This document shows positions 18,292 to 27,375 of a stretch of DNA of 64,000 bases, in pieces (within the stretch, counting starts at the first letter, position 1; every line of letters starts with the position of its first letter). The DNA is taken from contig JBMNGO010000004.1 of NCBI GenBank assembly GCA_050949885.1, positions 62,001-126,000 on the forward strand. The letters are read 5' to 3'. The position numbers were made by a program, and so were the translations under genes. Source of the stretch: JBMNGO01 sp050949885 (GTDB lineage: Bacteria > Bacillota > Syntrophomonadia > Syntrophomonadales > Syntrophomonadaceae). The notes beneath the pieces are model-generated. The model searched no databases. It was not told the origin of the DNA and worked only from the letters and a program-made list of their open reading frames with translations.

Positions 18292-18300
18292 TGATATAAT
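18292..18300 (+). promoter_or_regulatory. Possible extended -10 promoter before phoH
   Basis: TGATATAAT, an exact extended -10, 36 bp before the phoH start and just after yqfD. There is no good -35 at the expected distance. It could uncouple phoH-era expression from the sporulation genes. Confidence 0.4.
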
Positions 18301-18335
18301 ATCATAGACACTATCTGCCACTAGGGGGACTGTTA

Positions 18336-19322
18336 TTGGCTGAGAAAGAAATAAAAATCGCCATTGAGGATAATGGACAAGCAGCAGCGTTTTTCGGAAT
18401 TGGTGACCAGAATTTCAAATATTTGCGAAGTATTCTAAATGTTGATATGTCAGCCAGGGGTTCTGATATTTTTATAAAGGGCAGTGAAGAGGAAACCCAA
18501 CAGGCTGTTACCCTGATAAACAGTCTTCTCGATATAACAGAAAGCCAGGGACAGCTTAATATAAATGATATCAACTATCTGCACAACCTGGTGCAAAAGG
18601 GGGAAACTGTCAAGCATAAGGATATAGTATCCGGGATTCTGTTGACCACGGCACGGGGTAAGGCCATTAGGACCAAAACCCTGGGGCAGAAAAAATATGT
18701 CCAGGCCATTCTAAATAATGATGTGGTTTTTGGGATTGGACCCGCAGGTACCGGAAAGACTTATCTGGCAGTTGTAATGGCAGTACTCGCTTTCAGAAAC
18801 AAAGAGGTTGAACGCATCATCCTGGTGCGGCCTGCTGTTGAAGCAGGTGAGAAGCTGGGTTTTTTGCCCGGTGATTTTATTGAGAAGGTTAACCCTTATT
18901 TAAGACCTCTTTACGATGGACTGTTTGATATACTGGGAGTTGATTTAACCCAACGCTATCTGGAAAAAAACATTATTGAAATAGCTCCTCTGGCTTATAT
19001 GAGGGGAAGAACTTTAAATGATGCTTTTATTATTCTGGACGAGGCCCAAAACACCACTCCCCAGCAAATGAAGATGTTTCTGACCCGGCTGGGTTTTGGT
19101 TCCAAAGCGGTGATAACCGGGGATATTACCCAGGTAGATTTGCCTAAGGAGGAACACTCTGGACTAATTGAAATACGAAAGATCCTTCAGGGGATTAAGG
19201 GTGTTTCCTTTGAGTATCTTACTAAAAATGATGTAATCAGGCATCCTCTGGTACAGAGCATAATTGATGCTTATGAATCCTATGAGGCTGATGCAACTGA
19301 CCAGAGGCCATTATTGCGGTGA
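18336..19322 (+). CDS. phoH: PhoH-like ATPase
   Basis: Cytoplasmic PhoH-family NTPase, 328 residues, often linked to RNA metabolism through its neighbours ybeY and the HD protein; the exact role is unknown. An N-terminal KH-like part precedes Walker A GPAGTGKTYLAV and Walker B IILDEAQNTTPQQMKMFLTR. A TTG start follows AGGGGG. It overlaps the next reading frame region by a few bases. Confidence 0.94.
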   Translation: MAEKEIKIAIEDNGQAAAFFGIGDQNFKYLRSILNVDMSARGSDIFIKGSEEETQQAVTLINSLLDITESQGQLNINDINYLHNLVQKGETVKHKDIVSGILLTTARGKAIRTKTLGQKKYVQAILNNDVVFGIGPAGTGKTYLAVVMAVLAFRNKEVERIILVRPAVEAGEKLGFLPGDFIEKVNPYLRPLYDGLFDILGVDLTQRYLEKNIIEIAPLAYMRGRTLNDAFIILDEAQNTTPQQMKMFLTRLGFGSKAVITGDITQVDLPKEEHSGLIEIRKILQGIKGVSFEYLTKNDVIRHPLVQSIIDAYESYEADATDQRPLLR

Positions 19323-19336
19323 AAGGTGCCTTTTTG

Positions 19337-21553
19337 ATGTTTAAACGAAGAACCACTGTTTTTTTGAATCTGTTGAAATCCCTTAAAATCAAACTGGCCA
19401 AGTTTTTTGGCAATTCCTTGGTGCAAAAAATATTTGGACTCTTAATTTTCTTTTCCATTACCATTTTTTTATTGTACAGCAATTTTAGTGCCAACCAGGT
19501 AATGTTGCGGCCAGATGAAGTTGCTCAGCGCAACATCCAATCCAATAGCACTACCAATATTATTGATCATAAGAGAACCTTGGAACTGCAGGAAGAAGCA
19601 ATAAGCAAGGTACAAAAAGTATACCAGGAAGATAAATACGCTCTAACTCAAACGCAAAACGAGATTAATCAGTTTTTTGCTGCTGTTAATACAGTAATAG
19701 AATCTCCGGAGGAGGATCAGGAAAACCAGGTACAGGACTTATTGGAAAATTTTTTGGTAAAAGAGTATGACCTGCAGCTGGTAGTAGGAATTGATAAGCT
19801 TGCTGCGTATATTATTGCCGTCACTCCGGAAGACCGCGAACAGATCAGGGAGCTTAGTCTTACTATTGCACAAGAATACATGTCTAAACCTCTTACAGAT
19901 GAAGCTCTGGATGAAAACTATGCACAGATGGAAGAAAGGATTAATAATCTTCAGTATTCCAGCGAAGCAAGAGAGATTATAAAAATAGTAACCATAAACA
20001 CTCTTAGACCCAATCTGCTTTTTAATAAGGAAGCAACTGATCAAGCTATTAAAGAAGCCAGGGAATCAGTACAGCCGGTCCAGAAAGTAATTAAGGCCGG
20101 AGAGATTATTGTCCGGGAAGGGGAGCGGGTTACTGAAGAACAAATTTCCATTTTGGAACAACTGGGGATGCAGAGAAACAAGAATTCCCTCTTGACTTTC
20201 TTAGGAACAGGGTTTTTCGTGCTTTTGACCTTCTGGCTGATCATTCAATTTATCGGGCGGCACTACCGGGAAATCTTTTTGAATGATCGGCGGATGCTGC
20301 TTATTGGGCTAATTTTCATCATTACCTTGTTGATTAGCCGTTTTTTGACTATCATCACCATAAGTGACCAGCCTGAAATAAATGCTCTGGTAGGTTTTTT
20401 GGCTCCGGTGGCAGCAGGGTCTATGCTTATTGCCATATTATTGGATCATCGTCTGGCCTATTTTATTACTACCATAATGGCCTTATTCGTAGGATTTCTA
20501 ACCGAAGGGAACCAGCTGTTTTATGCTATTACAGCCTTTGTAGGAGGCGTTGTGGGTATATTGCAGGTCTCGCGCCTCAGCCAAACTTCCGATTTGGCTA
20601 AATCAGGCCTTTATATTGCATCCGCCAATATTATTACTATAATTACCCTTCTCCTTATAGGGGGAAATATTTCCATAAACGTAGCGATAGTCGGGATGAT
20701 TATCGGGGCAGTAAATGGTATTCTGTCGGCGGTTTTAATGATAGGTGTTTTGCCCTATCTTGAATCAGCTTTTTCCATAACCAGCATGATAAAACTATTG
20801 GAACTTTCTAACCCCAATCACCCGCTGCTAAAAAGGCTCTTGCTGGAAGCCACGGGAACTTATCATCACAGCTTAATGGTGGGTAATCTGGCCGAAGCCT
20901 CTGCCGAGGCTGTTGGCGCCAATCCTTTGTTGGTAAGAGTGGGGGCTTATTATCATGATATTGGGAAAATTAAAAGACCTGATTATTTCGTAGAGAACCA
21001 GAGAATGTTTGAGAATCCCCATGAAAAAATTGCCCCAGCTCTCAGCGCCCTGATTATTACCTCTCATGTCCGGGATGGAGTTGAGATGGCCCGGGAAGCC
21101 CGGTTGCCTGATTCCATTATAGACTTTATTGAGCAGCACCATGGCACCAGCCTGGCAAAATATTTCTTTAATCGTGCCTTGCAAGAGGACCCGGACGGCC
21201 AAATAAGTGAAGAGGGCTTCCGTTATGAAGGGCCCAAACCCAAGAGCAAAGAAGTCGCATTAGTTATGCTGGCTGATTCAGTTGAAGCAGCGGTAAGATC
21301 TTTAAAAGATGCCAACCCTGAAAATATTGAAAAAATGGTAAGGCAGATTATCAAGAATAAATTAGACGATGGGCAGTTGGAGTTATCTGAACTCACATTT
21401 AAAGATCTTGACGTTATCGCCCATTCATTTGTGAAAATCCTTGAGGGAGTCTATCATAAACGTATAGAATACCCAGAGGACTTAGGGAGAAAGTTTATTA
21501 AAAGAGGTTATGAAGATGGAGATAACCGTATTAAATCAGCAGAATATAATTGA
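19337..21553 (+). CDS. pgpH: 7TM-HD cyclic-di-AMP phosphodiesterase (PgpH/YqfF)
   Basis: Membrane phosphodiesterase that hydrolyses c-di-AMP. An N-terminal helix (about residues 28-46) and an extracellular 7TMR-HDED domain are followed by seven transmembrane helices and a cytoplasmic HD domain with HHSLMVGNLAE and GAYYHDIGKIKRPDYFVENQ (the metal-binding HD). About 738 residues. I choose the ATG at 19337, with AAGGTG about 8 nt upstream; a GTG at 19319 overlapping phoH is less likely. Known family function predicts control of potassium and osmotic homeostasis. Confidence 0.93.
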   Translation: MFKRRTTVFLNLLKSLKIKLAKFFGNSLVQKIFGLLIFFSITIFLLYSNFSANQVMLRPDEVAQRNIQSNSTTNIIDHKRTLELQEEAISKVQKVYQEDKYALTQTQNEINQFFAAVNTVIESPEEDQENQVQDLLENFLVKEYDLQLVVGIDKLAAYIIAVTPEDREQIRELSLTIAQEYMSKPLTDEALDENYAQMEERINNLQYSSEAREIIKIVTINTLRPNLLFNKEATDQAIKEARESVQPVQKVIKAGEIIVREGERVTEEQISILEQLGMQRNKNSLLTFLGTGFFVLLTFWLIIQFIGRHYREIFLNDRRMLLIGLIFIITLLISRFLTIITISDQPEINALVGFLAPVAAGSMLIAILLDHRLAYFITTIMALFVGFLTEGNQLFYAITAFVGGVVGILQVSRLSQTSDLAKSGLYIASANIITIITLLLIGGNISINVAIVGMIIGAVNGILSAVLMIGVLPYLESAFSITSMIKLLELSNPNHPLLKRLLLEATGTYHHSLMVGNLAEASAEAVGANPLLVRVGAYYHDIGKIKRPDYFVENQRMFENPHEKIAPALSALIITSHVRDGVEMAREARLPDSIIDFIEQHHGTSLAKYFFNRALQEDPDGQISEEGFRYEGPKPKSKEVALVMLADSVEAAVRSLKDANPENIEKMVRQIIKNKLDDGQLELSELTFKDLDVIAHSFVKILEGVYHKRIEYPEDLGRKFIKRGYEDGDNRIKSAEYN

Positions 21554-21986
21554 ATGGTCTGAGGAACTTGAGAATTTTATTAACCATGTCATCGAAGCTG
21601 TGGGCAACACCGAGGATTTGGCCCAGGAAGCAGAAGTAAGCATACTCTTAGTTGACAACCCTTATATTCAGGAGTTGAATAATCAATACCGCGGGATAGA
21701 TCTGCCCACAGATGTGCTCTCTTTTGCCATGAATGAAACTTCAGGAGATTTACCCGATTTTGAAGCTTGGCAAGATTCCTGGCTCTTAGGTGACATAGTT
21801 GTATCCCTGGAGCAAGCCCTAATCCAGAGTAAGGAATACGGGCACAGTTTCAAAAGGGAGTTGGGATATTTAATAACTCACGGTATGCTGCATCTTCTGG
21901 GTTATAACCATGAAAACCGGGAAGAAAGGAGTATTATGCGGACCCGGGAAGAAGCTATAATGAAAAGCATCGATTTGGAGAGATAA
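21516..21986 (+). CDS. ybeY: Endoribonuclease YbeY
   Basis: Metal-dependent RNase for 16S rRNA 3' maturation and ribosome quality control. About 156 residues. The signature H-GML-H-LLGYN-H (HGMLHLLGYNH) coordinates zinc, preceded by DLPTDVLSFAM. The start overlaps pgpH by 38 bp; the ATG at 21516 has AGAGGT about 7 nt upstream, better than the ATG at 21510. Confidence 0.96.
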   Translation: MEITVLNQQNIIEWSEELENFINHVIEAVGNTEDLAQEAEVSILLVDNPYIQELNNQYRGIDLPTDVLSFAMNETSGDLPDFEAWQDSWLLGDIVVSLEQALIQSKEYGHSFKRELGYLITHGMLHLLGYNHENREERSIMRTREEAIMKSIDLER

Positions 21987-21993
21987 TCAACTA

Positions 21994-22362
21994 ATGGGAT
22001 CTCAGGGCTTAAAAAAGAGTATTACTTATGCCTGGGCAGGAATAACCTATGTTATTACCTCAGAAAATAACATGAAAATCCATGTCTTAGCTGCTTTAAT
22101 GGCAGTTGCCATGGGTTGGTGGTTGGGCATAAGGCGTATGGAATGGGGATTGCTGGTGGTTACCATTTTATTGGTTTTTATAACTGAGACTGTAAACACG
22201 GCTATCGAAAAAACCATAGATATGATAACCAGTAATTACCATCCCGCCGCCGCCATCGTCAAAAATGTAGCCGCCGGGGCCGTGTTATTAAGTGCTTTAA
22301 ATGCCGTTATAATGGCTTTTATTATCTTTGGACCATATTTACTGGAAAAATATCTTACTTAA
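21994..22362 (+). CDS. dgkA: Diacylglycerol/undecaprenol kinase DgkA
   Basis: Small membrane kinase family that in Gram-positives phosphorylates undecaprenol. 122 residues with three transmembrane helices. The conserved active-site segment appears as FITETVNTAIEKTIDMIT, after ENNMKIHVLAA. It is 8 bp after ybeY, the usual arrangement. Confidence 0.93.
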   Translation: MGSQGLKKSITYAWAGITYVITSENNMKIHVLAALMAVAMGWWLGIRRMEWGLLVVTILLVFITETVNTAIEKTIDMITSNYHPAAAIVKNVAAGAVLLSALNAVIMAFIIFGPYLLEKYLT

Positions 22363-22434
22363 TAGCCGTTATGTTTCAGATGCAGACTTAAATTGGCATC
22401 GTACCGATATAATATTTTTTAGAGAGTTGGTATA

Positions 22435-22827
22435 ATGAAAAAGCATGATCTTATTAAGTTGGCGCAAAGTGCCAGAGAAAAAGCATATGCTCCTTATTCC
22501 GAATTCAAGGTGGGGGCAGCTCTACTGACCAGTAACGGAAAGGTTTTTACCGGAACTAATGTGGAAAATGCTTCCTACGGCCTTACCATCTGTGCTGAGC
22601 GGGTCGCAGTATGTAAAGCCGTCAGCGAGGGGGAAAAAGATTTTAAGACTATAGCTGTGGTTGGCAGCAGTGAGGGATTGGTATTTCCCTGTGGGGCATG
22701 CCTGCAGGTTCTAGCCGAGTTTTCTGACCGTCTTAATGTATTGGTTACGGATAAGGATAATAATATTGAGGAGTATAATATAAAGGAATTGCTTCCCAAA
22801 TGTTTTAGTGTGGAAAATAGGAGGTAG
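22435..22827 (+). CDS. cdd: Cytidine deaminase
   Basis: Deaminates cytidine and deoxycytidine for pyrimidine salvage. 130 residues, the homotetrameric class. Zinc ligands and catalytic Glu in TICAERVAVCKAV and PCGACLQVLAEF; N-terminal PYSEFKVGAALL is characteristic. It is immediately upstream of era (4 bp gap). Confidence 0.96.
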   Translation: MKKHDLIKLAQSAREKAYAPYSEFKVGAALLTSNGKVFTGTNVENASYGLTICAERVAVCKAVSEGEKDFKTIAVVGSSEGLVFPCGACLQVLAEFSDRLNVLVTDKDNNIEEYNIKELLPKCFSVENRR

Positions 22828-22830
22828 CAA

Positions 22831-23712
22831 GTGAAGTCTGGATTCGTTAGTATAGTTGGGAGGCCTAATGTAGGCAAATCCACTTTATTGAATACGGTAA
22901 TCGGGAAGAAAATAGCCATTGTCTCAGATAAGCCGCAGACTACCAGGACTCGTATTTCAGGCATACATACCTGTGGTCAGGGGCAGATTATTTTTATTGA
23001 TACACCTGGCATTCATAAGCCCAAGCATCTGTTGGGAAAGTATATGGTTAAAGCTTCTACCGGGACTTTAAACGAAGTGGATCTGATATACTATATGACT
23101 GATGTAACCCGGCCTTTTGGCAAGGGAGAACAGTATATTGTTGATCAGTTAAAAGAGACTTCCTTACCGGTTTTCTTGTTGGTTAATAAGATTGACTTAG
23201 TAAATTCAGATGCTATTGAAGAGTTTGTTAAGCCCTTTAAACAACAAATGAATTTTGCAGAAATTATTCCTCTTTCAGCAGCACTGGGCATCAATATTCC
23301 CATGGTCCTGGAAAAAACTTTCGGTTATCTCAGTGAAGGCCCCCTGTACTATCCGGAAGATAACTTGACTGACCAGCCGGTCTCTTTCCTGGTGGGGGAA
23401 ATTATAAGAGAAAAGGCTCTAATGTATACCAGAGACGAGGTCCCTCATTCCCTGGCGGTTGAAGTGGAGGAGTTCAAGAATAAAGGATCAGGAAAAATGT
23501 TTTTAAGAGCTGTGATTTATACTGAAAAGAATTCCCAAAAAGGGATTATTATAGGCCGCAACGGCCAAATGCTAAAAACTATTGGCGAGGAAGCCAGAAA
23601 AGATATTGAGGAAATACTGGAAAAACCCATTTACCTTGATTTGTGGGTTAAGGTAAATAAGAATTGGCGTGATGATGAATCCAATTTAAAAAGACTGGGT
23701 TACAGGATGTAA
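22831..23712 (+). CDS. era: GTPase Era
   Basis: Ribosome-assembly GTPase that binds the 16S rRNA 3' end. 293 residues. G1 GRPNVGKSTLLN, G3 DTPGIHKPKHLLGKYM, G4 NKIDLV, then a KH domain (GIIIGRNGQMLKTIG). A GTG start follows GGAGGTAG. Standard neighbour of ybeY, cdd and recO. Confidence 0.97.
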   Translation: MKSGFVSIVGRPNVGKSTLLNTVIGKKIAIVSDKPQTTRTRISGIHTCGQGQIIFIDTPGIHKPKHLLGKYMVKASTGTLNEVDLIYYMTDVTRPFGKGEQYIVDQLKETSLPVFLLVNKIDLVNSDAIEEFVKPFKQQMNFAEIIPLSAALGINIPMVLEKTFGYLSEGPLYYPEDNLTDQPVSFLVGEIIREKALMYTRDEVPHSLAVEVEEFKNKGSGKMFLRAVIYTEKNSQKGIIIGRNGQMLKTIGEEARKDIEEILEKPIYLDLWVKVNKNWRDDESNLKRLGYRM

Positions 23713-23730
23713 TTGGGTGAGGAGAAATTA

Positions 23731-24405
23731 ATGCTGGCGTCTTATTTGGACAGTACCAATCTTAAACCTGATGCCGGTGAAAAGGAAATAGCCGATCTGT
23801 GCCGGCAGGCTCGGCAATTGGGAATGGCAGCAGTATGCATCAATCCTTTTCGTGTACCGCAAGCCGTTTCTATTCTTTCCGCGAGCCAAGTCAAGGTATG
23901 CACAGTGATAGGGTTTCCTCTGGGGGCTGATAGATTGTCCACCAAGGTCTATTCAGCAGATCAGGCTTTGAGAATGGGAGCCCAGGAATTGGATATGGTT
24001 ATTAATATAGGGGCAGTTAAAGACCGCCGTTTAAACATGGTGGAGAAGGAAATCAAAAGTATTCTAAGGATGAAAGAGGATCGTCCTTTTCTATTGAAGG
24101 TAATAGTTGAAACAGCGCTGCTTGATGAAAAGGAGTTGGCTGTCCTGACTAGACTGGTAAGTGATTCAGGTGCCGATTTTATAAAGACTTCAACTGGTTT
24201 GTCCTCTAGAGGAGTCAATCTCAGGGATTTGGAGATTATTAAGCAGAATAAGAGTCCCGGCCTGAAAATAAAGGCCAGTGGGGGGATAAAAAGCCTTGAT
24301 TTTGCGTGTGAGTTGCTGCAGGCCGGAGCTGACCGCTTGGGGAGCAGCAATGCTTCCGGTCTGGTAGAAGAGTATAGAAAAAGGGGAGGACTGCTTAGGA
24401 GGTAG
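23731..24405 (+). CDS. deoC: Deoxyribose-phosphate aldolase
   Basis: Cleaves 2-deoxyribose-5-phosphate to acetaldehyde and glyceraldehyde-3-phosphate. About 224 residues. Active-site Lys of the Schiff base in DFIKTSTGL, with KVIVETALL and VCTVIGFPLGA around the barrel. The ATG at 23731 has GGTGAGGAG about 7 nt upstream; a TTG at 23713 directly after era is the alternative. Together with cdd it suggests deoxynucleoside salvage. Its place between era and recO is not usual. It ends inside a hairpin (24387-24413). Confidence 0.94.
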   Translation: MLASYLDSTNLKPDAGEKEIADLCRQARQLGMAAVCINPFRVPQAVSILSASQVKVCTVIGFPLGADRLSTKVYSADQALRMGAQELDMVINIGAVKDRRLNMVEKEIKSILRMKEDRPFLLKVIVETALLDEKELAVLTRLVSDSGADFIKTSTGLSSRGVNLRDLEIIKQNKSPGLKIKASGGIKSLDFACELLQAGADRLGSSNASGLVEEYRKRGGLLRR

Positions 24406-24413
24406 TCCTTTTT
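24387..24413 (+). promoter_or_regulatory. Terminator-like hairpin with the downstream ribosome site in its loop
   Basis: AGGACTGC (24387-24394) pairs with GTAGTCCT (24402-24409) including one G-U pair; the loop carries AGGAG of the next gene's AGGAGG. Five T residues (24409-24413) run straight into the ATG at 24414. It has the form of an intrinsic terminator overlapping the deoC stop codon and the next gene's initiation region. Confidence 0.55.
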
Positions 24414-25346
24414 ATGGGAAAAAAGTTCTGGCTAATACTCATTATTAGTCTGTTTTATGTCTCTATTCTGATTAATTATCCCATGAGTTTTATCAAGCAG
24501 TTAGGCTATAGTGCCGTACTAAACCTATATGCCGGACTGATACCGGCTAATAGTCGAGTTAATGTAATCTATAATCCGGGACTCAGGGGCTTGCCGGAAA
24601 ATTCAGCTACCAGTTTAATTAGAGCTGTAGTACCGGAAGACCAGCGAAATTTTAGACAAATTATGGATGCATTGCTAGAGGAAGAATGGGGGGCCATTGT
24701 TGAGTGTTCAGCATTGGATACCTGGCATACAACCCCCCAGGGTCATAGTTATTTAACGCTGATCAGGGACCGGGCCTACAGGGTGGTAGTTTTTGACGGA
24801 GGGCATCACCGGCCTACTTTGGGTTTGGTGCCGGATATTATTATTGTTCCCGAGCTTAATGGTTATGCTGTGCACAGCTATATGTTAGATGGGATAAAGT
24901 TAGAAAACATTGTAGCCATGGCCCAGGAGGCGGGAGTCCCATCAATAATTGCCGCCATTCCACGCTGGCTGCTGGTGAAGAACGAAAAATGCCTGGTTAA
25001 AATAACCCAGCATATTATAAGTTCATCCCCTGAGCTGTCGAGAACCGGCCCGGAGCCTGGTTCGTGCAAACCACGGATAAGCCAACTCAACGGCTATATT
25101 TTTGCCTATATAAATCAGGCTTACAGCAATAAAGAGGCCTTATTCATAGACCAGGTAAAATCCATGGATATCCCGAATCTGCAAAAGATTTACCTGGCCT
25201 TTGATTACCGCTTTACCAGCCAGGAAGCCGCAGAACTATACCGGAAGGCTATTGCGAGAGAGTTTGGTATTCCTGTGGAGAGGGTCAATGACCCAGTGAA
25301 GGTAACTAATATTTTCTGGGGTGGGAAAAGTGTATCTTTCCAGTGA
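24414..25346 (+). CDS. Unknown membrane-anchored protein between deoC and recO
   Basis: 310 residues, not recognised. A hydrophobic N-terminal helix (FWLILIISLFYVSILINYP) looks like a signal anchor, so the bulk is probably outside the membrane. The rest is mixed alpha/beta with no motif I can assign. Stretches such as VVVFDGGHHRPTLGLVPDIIIVPELNGY, broken into short blocks, suggest a Rossmann-like core but this is weak. It occupies the slot of yqzL in Bacillus. AGGAGG lies 11 nt upstream but within a hairpin. It overlaps recO by 17 bp, so it is translationally coupled to it. Confidence 0.7.
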   Translation: MGKKFWLILIISLFYVSILINYPMSFIKQLGYSAVLNLYAGLIPANSRVNVIYNPGLRGLPENSATSLIRAVVPEDQRNFRQIMDALLEEEWGAIVECSALDTWHTTPQGHSYLTLIRDRAYRVVVFDGGHHRPTLGLVPDIIIVPELNGYAVHSYMLDGIKLENIVAMAQEAGVPSIIAAIPRWLLVKNEKCLVKITQHIISSSPELSRTGPEPGSCKPRISQLNGYIFAYINQAYSNKEALFIDQVKSMDIPNLQKIYLAFDYRFTSQEAAELYRKAIAREFGIPVERVNDPVKVTNIFWGGKSVSFQ

Positions 25347-26088
25347 GGGGATCGCATTAAAGAGTTCAGATTTTCGTGAGGCAGATAAATTAGTTACTGT
25401 ATTTACGGAGAAACAAGGAAAAATAAGAGCCATTGCCAGGGGGACCCGTAAGCCCAAGAGCAGTCTGAGGGCATGTATCCAGCCCTTTTGCCTTTCCTTG
25501 CTCTATTTTAGTTCCGACAAAGACCTGGGATTAATCACCCAAGGCAAGCTTATAGATTTTTTTGGCAATTGCCGGGAAGATTTGCATAGAACCCTGTATT
25601 GCACCTATATTATGGAACTGCTGGATAAGTGCCTTTTGGAGAAGATGGCCCTGCCAGCCTTGTTTAATAGTACCCGGCAGGTATTGGAGTACTTGAATGA
25701 AAAAGGCTATAGCCCTATTATTATACGCTATTTTGAAATGAGACTATTGATGGAGTTAGGCTATCGTCCCACTCTGGACCATTGCATAACTTGCCTGGCA
25801 ACCGACCAAAGGCTGACCAGTTTCTCCTTACCGGAGGGAGGAACTTTATGCAGTGATTGCGCTGCCCACCATCACCAACAGATACCTCTTACGGGAGAAC
25901 TTCTGGCCATTCTAAGATTGCTGATGGCGAAAGATCTGGCTGTGGTAAGCCGGCTGCGGGTCGCTGCTGTCACCGAGAAACAGATGGAGAATTTCCTGGA
26001 AAGATATATGCGATATCACCTGGAAACCAGAGCCAACCTTAAAAAAACCATAGCATTTTTTCAAACCATTCTGCCGGACAGGCAATAG
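25330..26088 (+). CDS. recO: DNA repair protein RecO
   Basis: Recombination mediator that helps RecR load RecA on SSB-coated DNA. About 252 residues. An N-terminal OB fold (SSEGIALKSSDFREADKLVTVFTEKQGKIRAIARG) is followed by a helical domain and a zinc site CITCLATD...CSDC. GTG at 25330 (VYLSSEGI) has GGGGTGGG 5 nt upstream, better than GTG at 25321. Confidence 0.94.
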   Translation: MYLSSEGIALKSSDFREADKLVTVFTEKQGKIRAIARGTRKPKSSLRACIQPFCLSLLYFSSDKDLGLITQGKLIDFFGNCREDLHRTLYCTYIMELLDKCLLEKMALPALFNSTRQVLEYLNEKGYSPIIIRYFEMRLLMELGYRPTLDHCITCLATDQRLTSFSLPEGGTLCSDCAAHHHQQIPLTGELLAILRLLMAKDLAVVSRLRVAAVTEKQMENFLERYMRYHLETRANLKKTIAFFQTILPDRQ

Positions 26089-26131
26089 GGTATACCTCCT
26101 ACCGCATGGCGGGAATATGTGAACCCTTTAA

Positions 26132-26160
26132 TTGACAAGCTGTAGAAGGGCTGATAAACT
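26132..26160 (+). promoter_or_regulatory. Promoter of the glyQS T-box transcript
   Basis: TTGACA (26132-26137), 17-nt spacer, TAAACT (26155-26160). It is placed correctly to start transcription just before the T-box leader. A second TTGACA at 26166-26171 lacks a suitable -10. Confidence 0.55.
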
Positions 26161-26179
26161 GATTATTGACAAATTTATA

Positions 26180-26395
26180 GTGACGATGAAAAAGAAGGGC
26201 AGGAAGCGAAGTCCTTTAACAGAGAGCCGGATAAGCTGGAAACCGGTAAGGATATTTCTGCTTGGCGCTTTGGAGTCCCGGGAGGAAAGCTAATATTAGC
26301 CAGTAAAGCCCGATCGAACTGAGGTGGGCATTATGCCAATCAGGGTGGAACCGCGGGAAAACCCGTCCCTGTCGCAGGGATGGGTTCTTTGTATT
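26180..26395 (+). ncRNA. Glycine T-box riboswitch controlling glyQS
   Basis: tRNA-sensing leader. The T-box sequence AGGGTGGAACCGCGG is exact at 26342-26356. The downstream terminator stem AACCCGTCCCTG (26360-26371) / CAGGGATGGGTT (26375-26386) has one G-U pair and a U-rich tail. The AGAGAGCC element is at 26220-26228 and a GGAAACCGG stretch follows. A GGC triplet at 26264-26266, in the usual position before the stem I close, is the likely glycine specifier. Uncharged tRNA-Gly should favour antitermination and glyQS expression. Confidence 0.93.
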
Positions 26396-26454
26396 TTGTA
26401 ACACCGGGCAGTTGCGCCAAAGGTAAATTATTTGAATAAAGGAGGTTTTTGCCC

Positions 26455-27375
26455 ATGAATTTTCAGGAAATAATCCTGAAACTTCAGACCTTTTGGGGTC
26501 AACAAGGCTGCATAATTCAACAACCCTACGATGTGGAAAAAGGTGCGGGGACTATGAACCCGGCGACATTTCTGCGCTGCCTGGGGCCTGAGCCCTGGAA
26601 TGTAGCATATGTTGAACCTTCCCGCCGGCCGACCGATGGACGCTACGGGGAAAACCCCAACCGGCTCCAACACTACTATCAATATCAGGTAATATTAAAG
26701 CCATCACCGGATAATGTTATAGATCTCTATTTGGATAGTTTAAGATCACTTAACATAGATCCGCAAAAGCACGATATCCGCCTGGTAGAAGATAACTGGG
26801 AGTCTCCTACCTTGGGAGCCTGGGGACTGGGCTGGGAAATATGGCTGGATGGTATGGAAATCACCCAGTTTACTTATTTTCAGCAATGTGGCGGTTTTGA
26901 TTGTGTTCCGGTTAGTGCAGAGATAACCTACGGCCTGGAAAGAATCGCCATGTACATTCAGAACAAGGAAAGCGTTTACGATATTGAATGGGTTGACGGT
27001 ATAACTTATGCGGATGTTCACCATCAGGCAGAAGTTGATTACTCCCATTACAATTTTGAAGTAGCGGATGTGACTTCCCTTACTACTATGTTTAACCTCT
27101 GTGAAAAGGAAGCCCTAAACGTAGTGGAAAAGAATTTGGTGCAGCCGGCCTATGATTATGTGCTGAAATGCTCCCATCTGTTTAATCTTCTGGATGCCCG
27201 CGGAGCCATAAGTGTTACCGAGCGCACCGGATACATTAGCCGGGTACGGAATTTGGCCCGTACCGTAGCTGCTGCTTATTTGGAGCAAAGACAAAGGATG
27301 CAATATCCCTTGCTTAAGGATTTGGAATTAAGGAAGACCCTCCTAAAAGATGCGGAGGTGAAGAGTAATGGCTAA
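26455..27375 (+). CDS. glyQ: Glycyl-tRNA synthetase alpha subunit
   Basis: Catalytic subunit of the heterotetrameric bacterial glycyl-tRNA synthetase. About 306 residues. Characteristic N-terminus MNFQEIILKLQTFWGQQGC and GAGTMNPATFLR, EPSRRPTDGRYGENPNR. The ATG at 26455 has AAGGAGG 8 nt upstream; the in-frame TTG at 26449 is discounted. It overlaps glyS by 8 bp. Confidence 0.97.
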   Translation: MNFQEIILKLQTFWGQQGCIIQQPYDVEKGAGTMNPATFLRCLGPEPWNVAYVEPSRRPTDGRYGENPNRLQHYYQYQVILKPSPDNVIDLYLDSLRSLNIDPQKHDIRLVEDNWESPTLGAWGLGWEIWLDGMEITQFTYFQQCGGFDCVPVSAEITYGLERIAMYIQNKESVYDIEWVDGITYADVHHQAEVDYSHYNFEVADVTSLTTMFNLCEKEALNVVEKNLVQPAYDYVLKCSHLFNLLDARGAISVTERTGYISRVRNLARTVAAAYLEQRQRMQYPLLKDLELRKTLLKDAEVKSNG

